64,000 bases of DNA from Dioscorea cayenensis subsp. rotundata. Lineage: Eukaryota; Streptophyta; Magnoliopsida; Dioscoreales; Dioscoreaceae. Shown here piece after piece: positions 47,201 through 57,639 of this stretch (the stretch's first letter is position 1; the number at the start of each line of letters is the position of its first letter). The DNA is taken from positions 23,064-87,063 of the forward strand of contig NW_024087032.1 of the NCBI RefSeq assembly GCF_009730915.1. The letters are read 5' to 3'. The position numbers were made by a program, and so were the translations under genes. The notes beneath the pieces were generated by a model. It saw only the letters and a program-made list of their open reading frames with translations. It did no database searches and was not told where the DNA came from.

Positions 47201-47759
47201 TCATGCATGAAGAGCATCTTCAACCTTGGCAGCCATGCCATCAAGTCCATTCTGAAGATAAGCAACAAGACTCTCCTCACTGAATCCATCCACTGGATCA
47301 GCCTCAAAACACCATTCCAAGCTACATCCATCATCATCACCACCACCACTACCACCTACCACCTTCAACGTTGCCACGTATCTTGTGAAACCCATGTTGT
47401 TCTCTGTGATCTCATAGCTAAGACTGTGACCAATAGGGTCTAAAGTTAAGAGTCTCTCGTTTACCCAAAGCTTGGGAGGTACTTCTCCGGCGATGTCGGT
47501 GGATGGAACCATGGAGCAGTATCTAACACAGCCTGGTTGACCTGAAACTCCTTCCACAAGACTGCATGTGGATATCATTGGGAGCCATTTGTCCAAGCTT
47601 AAGTAGTCTCCCACCAGTGACCAAACTTGATTTCTGGTCCCTCGCCGGACCTTGGCTGTCACACTGCCTTGCCATGTTTCCTTGTTTTTCCTTTATGCTT
47701 CTCCTCTTTTTCTTTTTTCTCCATCTCCATCTCCATCTCCATCTCATCTCCATCTCCAT
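47201..47759 (-). CDS. Lachrymatory-factor-synthase-like SRPBCC protein, frame break near the N-terminus
   Basis: A START/Bet v 1-like fold protein of the plant polyketide-cyclase family to which onion lachrymatory-factor synthase belongs. In most plants these proteins are small ligand-binding or hydrolase-like proteins of unknown substrate. The domain runs from TWQGSVTAKVRRG (about 47680) through LDKWLPMISTCSLVEGVSGQ, PGCVRYCS, LSYEITENNMGFTRYVATLK and LEWCFEADPVDGFSEESL to the stop at 47201. The length is about 160 aa, as usual for this intronless family. The upstream ATG at 47759 reads MEMEMRW...KEKQG in another frame. An extra A (or two missing bases) at 47676-47683 separates it from the domain, and the domain frame itself has a TAA 8 codons before TWQ. 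It is either a recent pseudogene or an assembly error. A Gly-Asp-rich insert (GGSGGGDDDG) sits before strand 6. Confidence 0.72.
47700..47759. repeat. CCATCT hexanucleotide microsatellite at the LFS-like start
   Basis: CATCTCCATCTCCATCTC repeats on the plus strand produce the repetitive MEMEMRWRWRW start on the minus strand. A TATATATATATAG stretch at 47771-47783 is a possible TATA box for the gene. Confidence 0.75.
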
Positions 47760-47913
47760 CTTACATTGCTATATATATATATAGATGAGGGTGCCAACTT
47801 TAGATGGCAACTGTGGATGCCAAACTCCAGAGAAGTCTCTAGATTTAGAATCTTTTACTGTTGCCTTTAGATTTATATCTGTTGGTCACTATTTATTTAT
47901 GTATATACTTAAT

Positions 47914-48535
47914 GGGTAATGCAATATGAGACGAGCCAGTTACACAAACCAGCCATACGGATGACGTGGCGAGTTTTGTCTCAGAATTTTTTTTTAAATG
48001 GACTGATATAATCTCTCACTGACTATCACGTGCCTCTCTTGTACGTTGCTCCCCCTTTCTCCCTATCACTCTCTCACTCTCTCTCTCTCTCTCTCAGTTC
48101 CCCGGCAGCCACTCCCGCCGCTCACCCCTCCTCTCTCTACTGCCCCACCGGGCTCCGGCGCCGCTTCTTCTCTCTAGAAGCACGAGTGATCGGCAACCAC
48201 ACGACGAAAGCTGTTTCCTCTCTCTCGTCTTCTCTCTACGGTGATCGGCAGCCACACCGGTCTCCCCGCTCTCGGTTCCTTGTTCCAGTTTGCCACTCCC
48301 CTTTCCTCTCTCCTGCACCACACGACGGCAGCCGTTTCATCTCTGCTGTGCCCCCGATCACTGGCACTCGCTCCCCTCTCGGTTCCCAGATCTGGTCCGC
48401 TACTCCCCTCTCTCAGTTCTGGTCCCCAGCGATCTCGGCCACCGGTTCCTGCTATGCCGTGCCCCTGATCCTGGCAATCGCTCCCCCCTCTCGGTTCCCA
48501 ACGCCCATCACTCCCCTCTCGATCTGGTGCTATTG
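47914..48535 (+). repeat. Left inverted arm of the MULE
   Basis: It begins with the terminal repeat and continues into a C/T-rich, GC-richer zone (48040-48530) with tandem CTCGGTTCC, CCCCTCTC and CACACGACG words. The apparent Pro/Ser/Arg-rich frames here on both strands are compositional, not genes. Confidence 0.8.
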
Positions 48536-49293
48536 AGGTACATATTATTTAGGATGCTCTAAAGAATAACTAATCAAAACCACTGCATGAGCCAATGCTG
48601 GCAAAATTGTTTTCATCATCGCCCCAATTCGTAAATTGCGAACCTGAAAAAGATTAAAAGCAAACTTACGAAGAAGTTATGAAAATGCATGCTAATAGAA
48701 TGGATGTCAGATATTTGCGTACTAATAACCGTGCAATCACTTGTTATAATTTATTCATTTACTAGTATTAGAAGTGGATGATACTGAATTTTCATTCGCC
48801 ACTCTCTTTATTCAAATAAATTGACATTAAAACTCACTTTTTAAATCTCTGTTATTAAGGTACATAATATTTAGGATCTCCCATTTTAAGGGGTTATAAT
48901 TTTTACAAATTCCATTTTAAGGTTCATAATTTTCAGTAAAAAAATATTATGTGAAATCTTAGGGTTTTACAAATCTTATTTTATGATTTTTTTAATTTTT
49001 TGTATAATGTTGTCTCATCTTGCTCATGCATTTTTAATCTCTTTGTTTATATGATAGTTGTTATTTAATTTTGTAATTTGTGGCATACCCCTAATTAATA
49101 TAAATATATAATACAACCAAGATTATGAATTAGTCATTTCTTTCAATTATTTGTTCTAGATATCAATTAGTCATTCCTTTCCCAGCCTCTTTTCATCCAA
49201 GAATGAGTGAAATTTATTTTAAAGTAAAATCAAATTATTTATGAATTTATTGTTTGTCTAATTTGTGCTTAGACATATACCTAAAGCAAGAAC

Positions 49294-51737
49294 ATGGAAG
49301 AAGTGGTACTTGGGTATTCTGAGCAAGAAAAAGATAATGCTGAAGTTGGATGTTCAAGTCATGAAATACATGCCACAAAAAAACCGGTGGCTTTAATTGA
49401 AAATATTGTGCCAGAGGCCGGTATGGTGCTTGATTCTGAAGAAGAAGTTTATAAATTGTATGTCCAGTATGCTCGGCATGAAGGGTTTGGTATCAACAAA
49501 AAAAGCACGAGACTAAGTGATGATGGAAAATTGAAATATTACACACTAGCATGTGCAAGAAGCGCCAAACGATTATCTACTTCAAAAAACTCCTTCAACC
49601 CAAGGCTATCCACCAAAGTAAATTGTCCAGCAAATATTAATGTCATTGTTGGCAATGATGGGCGATTTACCATTTCTAGTGTTAATTTGGAGCATAATCA
49701 TGCACTTAGCCCACAAAAAGCTCGTTTCCAAAAGTGCAATAAAAAATTGATGCATATGTGAAAAGAAGGCTTGAATTAAATGACCAAGCAGGGATAAGTC
49801 TAAGCAAAAATTTTCATTCCCTAGCGGTTGAAAGTGGGGGTTACGAAAATTTAACATACACTGAGAAAGATTGTAGAAATTATATTGTGAAAGAAAGACA
49901 GTTAAGGCTTGGTGTTGGAGATGCCGCGGCACTTGGAAAATATTTCTCTCGCATGCAACAAAGAAACACAAAGTTTTTCCATTTGATTGACATGAATGAG
50001 GAAGGTCGTTTGAGAAATGTCTTTTGGGCGGATGCGAGGTCTATAGTTGCTTACGAAGCTTTTGGTGATGTAATTTCCTTTGGCACAACATACTTGATGA
50101 ATAAGTATGACATGCCATTTGCTCCGTTTGTCGGTGTAAATCATCATGGACAGACGGTATTGTTTGGGTGCGGTTTATTATCAAAGGAAAATACATAAAC
50201 ATATGTTTGGCTCTTTAAAACTTGGCTGGAGTGTATGTCAGGCAAGGCTCCTAAAGCAATTATTACAGACTAGTGTATGGCTATTCAAGGTGCAGTTAGA
50301 TTGGTTTTTCTAAATTCCCATCACCGCCTTTACCTTTGGCATATCATGAAGAAGGTTCCTGAGAAGCTTGGAGGTTTAAATGAGTACAAAGCAATCAAGA
50401 AGATTTTGAAACGCATCACGTATGAAGTAGTGGATATTCATGACTTTGAAGACACATATTTGAAGATGATGGCGGAGTTTAACATTGACAAAAATGAATG
50501 GCTGAATTCTCTATTCAAAATTCGTGATCGTTGGGCTCCTATATATGTTAAAGGCATATTTTGGGTTGGAATGTCTGCCACTCAAAGAAGTGAAAGTGTA
50601 AATGCATTTTTTGATGGTTATGTTGGTCCAACGACTTCACTTAAGCAGTTTGTTGAGCAATATGATAATGCCTTAAAAAGCAAGATTGAGAAGGAGAACA
50701 AAGCTGATTTTGCTTCATTTAACTCGTGCTTTCCATTAATCACTGATTGCTATTTTGAGAAGCAACTGCAAGAAGCATACACAAATGAAATTTTTAAATT
50801 GTTTCAAGATGAGTTGCGAGGAATGATATATTGCAATCTAACTCTTAATGGTTCACATGGGGCAGTCTGCTCAATTCAGGTGTCTGACATTGTGAAAGGG
50901 AAAGAATGCGTGCTTAGAAAGCAAGTCGTATACAATGTTTATTATAACGAAGAAGAATTTGACATTAAATGCTCTTGTCAGTTGTTCGAGTTCAAGGGGA
51001 TTATATGTAGGCTCATTTGCAAGGTGTTTCTTGAGAAGAATGTGAAAGACATTCCTTCTAGGTATATTTTATCACGGTGGAGGAAGAACATCAAACGCAT
51101 GCACACATATGTACTAAATTGTTATGATGACCCACAAACAAGTGAGGAGAAACAACGGTATAATAAATTGTGCTCTCATTTTACTAAAGCCGCAGAATTT
51201 GGAGCAGAGTCAAATGACAAATACATCTTCTTGATGAAATGTGTGGATGAGGTAATTGAGAAGTTGATGGGCAACACAACTTGTATGGAAAAGTTTACAC
51301 CTATGTCATTGGAGGCGACTGATGCACCACACCAAAATTTTTTGACTCCTTTGAAGGTAAGGAGTAAGGGTCGTCCACCATCAAAAAGGAAGAAATCAAA
51401 AGTTGAAGAAATAATAATTAGAAACAAGAAGAAGGTATTTTTATGTATTATATTCATTGCTTCTTTTGGTTTTTTTTTCCAATGTACTTTTTTTTAGTGT
51501 ATAACATCCATGTTATTATTGGCAGAAGGCACAAACAAAAGGACATGTTGCACAAGATGATCATTGCACACAAGAGAGCGTGGTAATTCCCTTGTAATTG
51601 TCATTAATGTCCAAATTACGTATTTCAATCATTTAAATTTTTTTAATGATTTGTTGGACTATAATAACTTATCTTAGGTGAATTTAAATTCTATATCGAT
51701 TAATCTGGGTTTTACAAGCCAATGCAATGATCCCTGA
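49294..51737 (+). pseudogene. MULE transposase, FAR1/FHY3-like, inactive
   Basis: ATG 49294. An N-terminal FAR1 DNA-binding domain has GMVLDSEEEVYKLYVQYARH, CARSAKRL, TKVNCPANINV and VNLEHNHALSP. The MULE core has FWADARSIVAYEAFGDVISF and NKYDMPFAPFVGVNHHGQTV, then WLECMSGKAPKAIITD, LWHIMKKVPEKL and RSESVNAFFDGYV. A SWIM finger (CSCQLFEFKGIICRL) and an AT-hook-like GRPPSKRKK tail end the first exon at 51434. Small exons 51526-51582 and 51678-51737 complete it. Lesions are one missing A near 49745, TAA at 50196 and TAG at 50273. The family FDTTY motif reads FGTTY, so the first catalytic Asp is lost. The SWIM His reads Leu. Confidence 0.9.
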
Positions 51738-51936
51738 TTGAGGTGAGTTGTAAGATGTATGTATTTATTTTTGTATACAATATTTTGTTTTTGATAAGAA
51801 AAACTGAAATTTTGTGTTCATGTTTGTGTTCACAAGGTTTTGGGATTGACAATGTGGATGGAGAAACTCACAAGGTTTTGGGGTTCACAAGGTTTTGTAT
51901 TCTGAACAATTTAATGTTTGAAGGATGATGAGTGGA

Positions 51937-52605
51937 AGCAGGAAATTTCATGTTTGAAGGTCTTTTATTTGGTTATCATGTTCTGTATATGTTTGAAGGA
52001 TGAAAACAATTTTATGTTTGTAGGCCATTTTATGATATTGAACTATAATTTGGAAGAAGGAAATTTCATGTTTGAAGGTCTTTTAGTTGGTTATCATGTT
52101 CTGTATATGTTTGAAGGATGAAAACAATTTTATGTTTGTAGGCCATTTTATGATATTGAACTATAATTTGGAAGAAGGAAATTTCATGTTTGAAGGTCTT
52201 TTAGTTGGTTATCATGTTCTGTATATGTTTGAAGGATGAAAACAATTTTATGTTTGTAGGCCATTTTATGATATTGTACTATAATTTGGAAGCAAGAAAT
52301 TTCATGTTTGAAGGTCTTTTAGTTGGTTATCATGTTCTGTATATGTTTGAAGGATGAAAACAATTTTATGTTTGAAGGTCATTTTATGATATTGTACTAT
52401 GATTTGGAAGCAGGAAATTTCATGTTTGAAGGTCTTTTAGTTGGTTATTATGTTCTGTATATGTTTGAAGGATGAAAACAATTTTATGTTTGAAGGCCAT
52501 TTTATGATATTATACTATGATTTGGAAGCAGGAAATTTCATGTTTGAAGGTCTTTTAGTTGGTTATCATGTTCTATATATGTTTGAAGGATGAAACCAAT
52601 TTTAT
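51937..52605. repeat. 118-bp tandem array, six copies
   Basis: GAAATTTCATGTTTGAAGG recurs at 51942, 52060, 52178, 52296, 52414 and 52532, exactly 118 bp apart each time. Units contain TATGTTTGAAGGATGAAAAC and CCATTTTATGATATT and differ by a few substitutions. The array starts about 200 bp after the transposase stop. It is non-coding. Confidence 0.97.
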
Positions 52606-52950
52606 TGCAGTCATGTTTGTTAAAATTTTCACATTCTGCTCAAATGGCCAGCAGATTTTGTATCATCAGTTGTTGCTACAATCTAATGCCAATAAGTTTG
52701 ATAACACTTATTGGCTTAATGTAAATAAATACGTTGCACAAAGACCAGCAGATTTTACTCATACGTTACACAAAGACCAGGATTTCAACGTTTATAAACA
52801 ACCTATTACATTCATGAATCATATATGCACAAGAATGGGTAAGCACTTAAGTTTTAGATATTTACACACAACAAAAGCATGCTAGATTTTGTCTTCAAAT
52901 TGTCTGATTTTTATCATTCATTCTGCTGAATAATTAAAATATATGTAACA

Positions 52951-53106
52951 TTAATCCCATTCAACCATTAATCCCACGCCAACTCTCACACCGCCATTGA
53001 ACCATGAAAGGTCACCATCCTCATCGAAGTATTCTGCTCTAGAGTAAATACTGTTGTAGTTCATGTCCATAGCGTTTTCGGGTTTGCAATCTCGGTATTC
53101 TGATAA
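52951..53106 (-). pseudogene. Unrecognised captured terminal exon inside the MULE
   Basis: On the minus strand a TGCAG acceptor precedes a 51-codon open frame from 53106 to a TAA at 52951. It includes LSEYRDCKPENAMDMNY, AEYFDEDGDLSWFNGG and ends VGLMVEWD. Its balanced composition and clean stop look like the last exon of a protein-coding gene, different from the PDR exons beside it. I do not recognise the family. Spliced to the upstream PDR exon it would be read out of frame. Confidence 0.5.
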
Positions 53107-53289
53107 CTGCAAGGCAACAATGAAGCACATTTTTACTGATGTGAATAATAACTAAAAGACCAATGCTACTTGAAACAAAGAAACGACATCGATTTTTCAT
53201 GTTACTCTGTGACAAACTATTAGATCAGGAATTTGTTACTATGATGAACTCAGAGTTCAAACGGCAGGACCAATTAGTCCGCTACTCAC

Positions 53290-53785
53290 TGAAATAATTC
53301 TGAGTTCTTGTAAACATCAGTAAAATTGACACCTAGTATCTCCTCCTGTGCTTGTGTGGTTACTTCCAACATCCATGTAGCTGGATTATAACGGTCTTTT
53401 ATCTTGCTCACCCTTTCAATACCCTAGAGCAACAAACAGCCAAACTAGGTGTGTTATAAACTGTTTAAGAGAATTAATCTATGAAAAGTTCAACATCTAT
53501 CAGAGGTTCATGTTTCCTTACCTCAAAATACTCAATTAGATGACAAGAATGGCGCCCAAGCGGACCTACATAAATCTCTTGTCCTCTTCTCTTCATTAGG
53601 AAAAGCTGCAAACATAAGGAGCATTAGAATCATGCAAATTCCAATTACTGGTTCTCCAGGTTGGACATTGCTACTCATTGGCCACCACAAGAAGCAATAG
53701 TACATAAACAAGAAAAACCTTCACCTCATCAAAAGCTTCAAATATGTCAATGTTAGGCTGGTGAATAGTACAGACAATAGTATCA
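53290..53785 (-). pseudogene. Captured exons of a PDR-type ABCG transporter inside the MULE
   Basis: Three consecutive exons on the minus strand keep order, phase and splice borders. About 53785-53725 encodes DTIVCTIHQPNIDIFEAFDE, the segment after the Walker B region of the second nucleotide-binding domain. 53605-53522 (84 bp) encodes LFLMKRRGQEIYVGPLGRHS and CHLIEYFE. 53423-53290 encodes KDRYNPATWMLEVTTQAQEE and FTDVYKNSELFQ. These match the conserved block of plant pleiotropic drug resistance transporters, plasma-membrane pumps of about 1450 aa. The frame is still open across all three exons. The Walker A, Walker B and membrane domains are absent. This is host sequence carried between the MULE ends. 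Confidence 0.9.
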
Positions 53786-54900
53786 CAAAACTAAAACTAA
53801 ATAACTTCAATTAAACAATGCAAAAATCATAAATGTCTTCAAATAGGATCACATTTTTTTTTCTTCACAAAGTAAAACCCTCACCTTCACAACAGATCAA
53901 TAATCTGTACTATGTTTAACACAATATTTTTTGCATGTATGACAAGGGTACAAATAAATACACTGATAATTTGTTCTTCTATATGAACAAAATCATCGAC
54001 AACAGAATCATTTCGTATTTTGATCACTTATGTTAAGAATGGAGTTCAAGAAATGTATCTCAATTCAACAAATTATAGTACTATGAAAGAAATTGCTCAC
54101 CAGGACAAATTACCACAACAAAACTAGTAACTGATGTTTATCATTATGACAAGATAAATGAGGGATTAAAGTTCAAGTAAATGAAAGTCATATAAATAAA
54201 TGTGAACAAATTTGGTACTGAAAAAAAACTATAAATAATGAACATGATGCAAAGGCCAGAAATATATTAAGATAAATAAGTCAAAATATGGCCCCTACAT
54301 CTAGAAATAACACTAACCAATTTAAAAAGATAAACAGAGAAATATACCTGATGCAAAGGCAGACCTGATTAGATCTGCAGACCGGCAATAAGAAAGTACA
54401 TGGATATTAGCATTAAAATGTTCTTTCTTACTTACAATCTTCTGAAAAAAGTCACTGCAACCTTGATTAGTCTATGCATTAGATCTGCAGTTAAAATTTT
54501 CTTGATTAGTCTATGCATTGTTCATACTCCTCAGTATAATGTCCAGAATGGGCATCCCAGGAGTTTCTCAAATCTGTGGAGGAAATTCGTGCATTCCTGC
54601 TCCGGCTTCAAGAACTGGATTAGACTAAATTTAAGATAAGAAAAAATTCAGACAATGAACATCATAGGCTCAGATCTTGCCCTCTATTTATTCACATTGA
54701 TAAATCAAGGGCTGCAACTAATGTTGCCAAGCCACCCAATCTCCATACTCTTTTATAGGGCAAATCATCATGGCCAGAAAAACATCTAAAAGAGTAATGC
54801 TATATAGAGTGAACCAAATACATAAACCAGCCACATCGAAAGGATTCATGTGAATGAAAAAAGAGGCCACATCGAAAAGAGTAATGCTATATAGAGAGAA
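53786..54900. other. MULE right interior, mostly non-coding
   Basis: AT-rich. A plus-strand stretch at 54543-54625 reads EWASQEFLKSVEEIRAFLLR followed by LQELD and a stop. It may be another captured coding fragment, but it is too short to name. Nothing else is recognised. Confidence 0.4.
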
Positions 54901-55350
54901 GAAGCGACGCCGGAGCCCGGTGGGGCAGTAGACAGAGGAGGGGTGAGCGGCGAAAGGGAGCACTGGGCTCTGCTCACCTTGAAATCAAGTATAGAGGGAG
55001 CGGCGGCGGCGGTAGCTGGAAAAGAGAATTAGGGCATAGGAGATAGGCACGTGATAGTCAGTGAGAGCCCGGTGGAGCAGTAGACAGAGGAGGGGTGAGC
55101 AGCGGGAGGTAGCACCGGGCTCTGCTCGCCTTGAAATCAAGCATAGAGGGAGCGGCGGCGGCGGGAGATGGAAAAGAGAATTAGGGCATAGGAGAGAATC
55201 AATCACGTGATACTCAGTGAGAGATTATATCAATCCCTTTAAAAAATAAAAAAAAATAAAAAAAACTCTGAGACAAAATCAGCCACGTCACCAGCCACAT
55301 CATTCGTGTGGCTGGTTCGTGTAACTGGTTCGTCTCATATAGCATTACTC
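54901..55350 (-). repeat. Right inverted arm of the MULE, with duplicated GC-rich block
   Basis: The complement of the left arm. The block CCGGTGGGGCAGTAGACAGA or close variants occurs at about 54918 and 55069, each followed by GAGGGGTGAGC and GAGCGGCGGCGGCGG, so part of the arm has been duplicated in tandem. Confidence 0.8.
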
Positions 55351-55544
55351 ATACTTAATAGCAATTCATGATATTTGTATATATGCTTAATAGTATCTGA
55401 CCATGTAGCAGTATAGTAATTAATAATACATTTTATATATTATTTTTAAAAATTATAATAATTAGATGATCATCAACATGTGTTATCATATATGTTAAAA
55501 TTTTAAAAAACTAAAGAATTAAGTAAAGATATATTCCATATAGT

Positions 55545-55890
55545 ATATATATAGAGAGAGAGGATGCATTCTTTACCAACATTCGTAGATTTGAAATCTA
55601 TGAACATTGCTATCAATCGTTGGATCAAAATCCAACAGTTCAACACTATTTCATGAAGAGTGTTACTGTGGTTATAAATAATAGCACAATGAAAAGTATG
55701 ATGCACAGTAATTTGATCCGAACTGTTCAACCCTATTTCTACTACACCTACAGCAAAAATTTTAAAACCCCAAACTAAAATAATCAATCCAACCTAATCC
55801 ATAATTAGCTCTCACTCTAGCACTTTAATAGTTACTGTGTTTATCTGTGGACGTCCACAGATGACATTTTCTCATATATATATATATATA
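55545..55890. mobile_element. Small inverted-repeat element, possible relative of 39555-39799
   Basis: TATATATAGAGAGAGAGGAT on the left, and GGACGTCCACAGATGAC with a following CTCATATATATATATA on the right, frame a non-coding core. The core contains TGTTACTGTGGTTATAAATA, similar in layout to the element at 39555. The ends are diverged and no target duplication is clear. Confidence 0.45.
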
Positions 55891-55896
55891 TAACTA

Positions 55897-56215
55897 AAAA
55901 AATTATATTTCATATAATTTTCTAAAAGTAATTTTAGAAAATTGATAATTTTTTTATAAATTTGAGATTATTGACTAATTTTAATTGATTTTTTTAATCT
56001 GCCTGAATTGATTAAAAGTGGACAAAACCAAAGGGGAGTACAATATAGCATATGATACTCTTAAGTTTTACTCCTTCGATCCTATTTGAATTTTCACTTT
56101 AATTCACGTGAATTTAAAAAAAAAACGTTAAAATTAGTTGATAATCTCAAATTTATAAAAAAAAAATTATTAATTTTTGAAAATTATTTTTAGTAAAAAT
56201 CCATAAATATTGCAT
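55897..56215. repeat. Large imperfect inverted repeat with Stowaway-like words
   Basis: The arm at 55912-55985 (TAATTTTCTAAAAGTAATTT, then TTTATAAATTTGAGATTAT) is mirrored at 56128-56205 (ATAATCTCAAATTTATAAA, then AAAATTATTTTTAGTAAAA). Near the centre are GGGGAGTA (56034) and TTACTCCTTCGATCCTATTT (56069). These resemble the ends of Stowaway MITEs but face the middle rather than the outside. Confidence 0.7.
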
Positions 56216-56309
56216 TAGTTTTTCTCTTATCTCTAATTATAACTTTTAGGACCATGGTGAATATGATAAGAATGATAGGATATGATAAACTATTATATCT
56301 TGCTACTAT

Positions 56310-57071
56310 GCTTTGTTTGGTGTGCCAATAGGATATGATAGGCTAATGCTATTGGTCCATTTTATCTTGTCGGACACATGATAATAAATCTTATGGGGGA
56401 GTAAGGATAGAAATAGGTAGTAAATGATAAAAAAATTAAATTTATAATTTTATCTCATTATTTGGTTTCTCTCCCTCATCTAGGATTTTAGATGCATCTC
56501 TTATTTTGATCTTTTAAACCCAATGCTTGGGACAAGAAGTTTGCCAGCATCGAGATACAACACTGATTTCACTATTTAAGTAGGGTTTTTGGCATCAAAT
56601 TGGGTTTCTCTATCAATCTCATTCTTGACCAAGTTATTTTTCTTCTAAATTTCTTTTTTATCATGTCTTAATTTTAGTTTCTCAAGATTATTTTTTTTTC
56701 AAATTGATTTTGATATTTATTTTGTTATATTGATGATTTTGTGTATGATTTTTTCAAAAAAAAAAAAGTATGAAATATAATTTTTGAAAGTTGGTGATAT
56801 TGTAATCAATATATTTGTGGACATTATTTATAGGCTATTTATTTTTTAAAATTTAATTGAAACTAATAAATCTATTGATAAATAAATTTTAAAGAAAAAA
56901 ACAAAAAAAAATGTCTATTTTAAAAAAGGATGTAGAACTATATCATACATGGTAATTTTGTATATTTACATATCATTCATACCATATTCTGTCATTACCT
57001 AGTCCACTTCAAACATAAAATTAGATAACAAGATACTATCTAATGAATTATCCAGTGCACACCAAACATAG
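56310..57071. mobile_element. Candidate non-autonomous DNA element
   Basis: GCTTTGTTTGGTGTGCCAAT at the left and CAGTGCACACCAAACATAGG at the right form an imperfect inverted repeat (TTTGGTGTGC core) around 750 bp of AT-rich, non-coding sequence. AGGATATGATA occurs near both ends. The target duplication is not resolved. Confidence 0.5.
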
Positions 57072-57639
57072 GATATGATATGAATAATTAGAGTTAAGAG
57101 ACTTTTACTTTCGTATAACTCTTTGTCAATATATAAATTCATAAATTGCCATTTGAATTTGTTTTCTTTATTAGTGTATGTGGACTCTCTGCATCATTGC
57201 ACAACAGAAGCATTTTTTTTTTTTACATAAGACAACTTTTTTCATTGTTTAAAGAAGCTATTTTCTTCTTATTGTCTCTCCTCTTAATTTCCCAATGCCA
57301 CTTCTCTTTTTCATCGCTTGAAACAATATCTTCTTTGTATCGATTAAGGGAACCTCTTTTTTATTCTTGCTTAGAGGAATTTTTTCTCTAAATGCATCAG
57401 TTCAGAGTACCTCTCCCTTCATTGTTTGAGGGAATACTTCTTCATTATCATTTAAGGGATCTAATTAACATAAATTTTTTAGTATGGATGTTAAGTGTTA
57501 ATGGTGAGAAACTATGCACTACTACTCTGATCACCTTTTTTAGTATATGCACTAGGTGTTAATAATATATGACCATTTCATTTGGGTTATCTTTACCTTT
57601 AATCACTATAGGAGTCAAGTGTTCGTAGTGAATTACAGA

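Larger units (their letters stand above)
47914..55350. mobile_element. Mutator-like element (MULE), full length, with captured host exons
   Basis: The ends GGGTAATGCAATATGAGACG (47914) and the complement of the right end, GAGTAATGCTATATGAGACG (to 55350), open long inverted arms. These include CAGTTACAC, ACCAGCCA, GACGTGGC and TTTTGTCTCAGA, and further in the CACCGGGCTCC and CCCCTCCTCTCT blocks. They are flanked by identical 9-bp duplications ATACTTAAT (47905-47913 and 55351-55359), diagnostic of Mutator elements. Inside are a FAR1-type transposase, a 118-bp tandem array and minus-strand exons of a PDR transporter. The right arm contains extra partial copies of the terminal motif (54797 and 54878 region) and two copies of the GC-rich block (54905-54975 and 55065-55150). 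Confidence 0.95.

Noticed and set aside
48030-48562. Pro/Ser-rich frames up to 168 codons
   Set aside because: They lie in the C/T-rich inverted arm of the MULE and have no family match.
51937-52605. Regular repeats that might be a CRISPR array
   Set aside because: The units are contiguous 118-bp tandem repeats without unique spacers, in a plant transposon.
57146-57391. An 81-codon Phe/Ser/Leu-rich frame
   Set aside because: Low-complexity pyrimidine-rich sequence with no family match.
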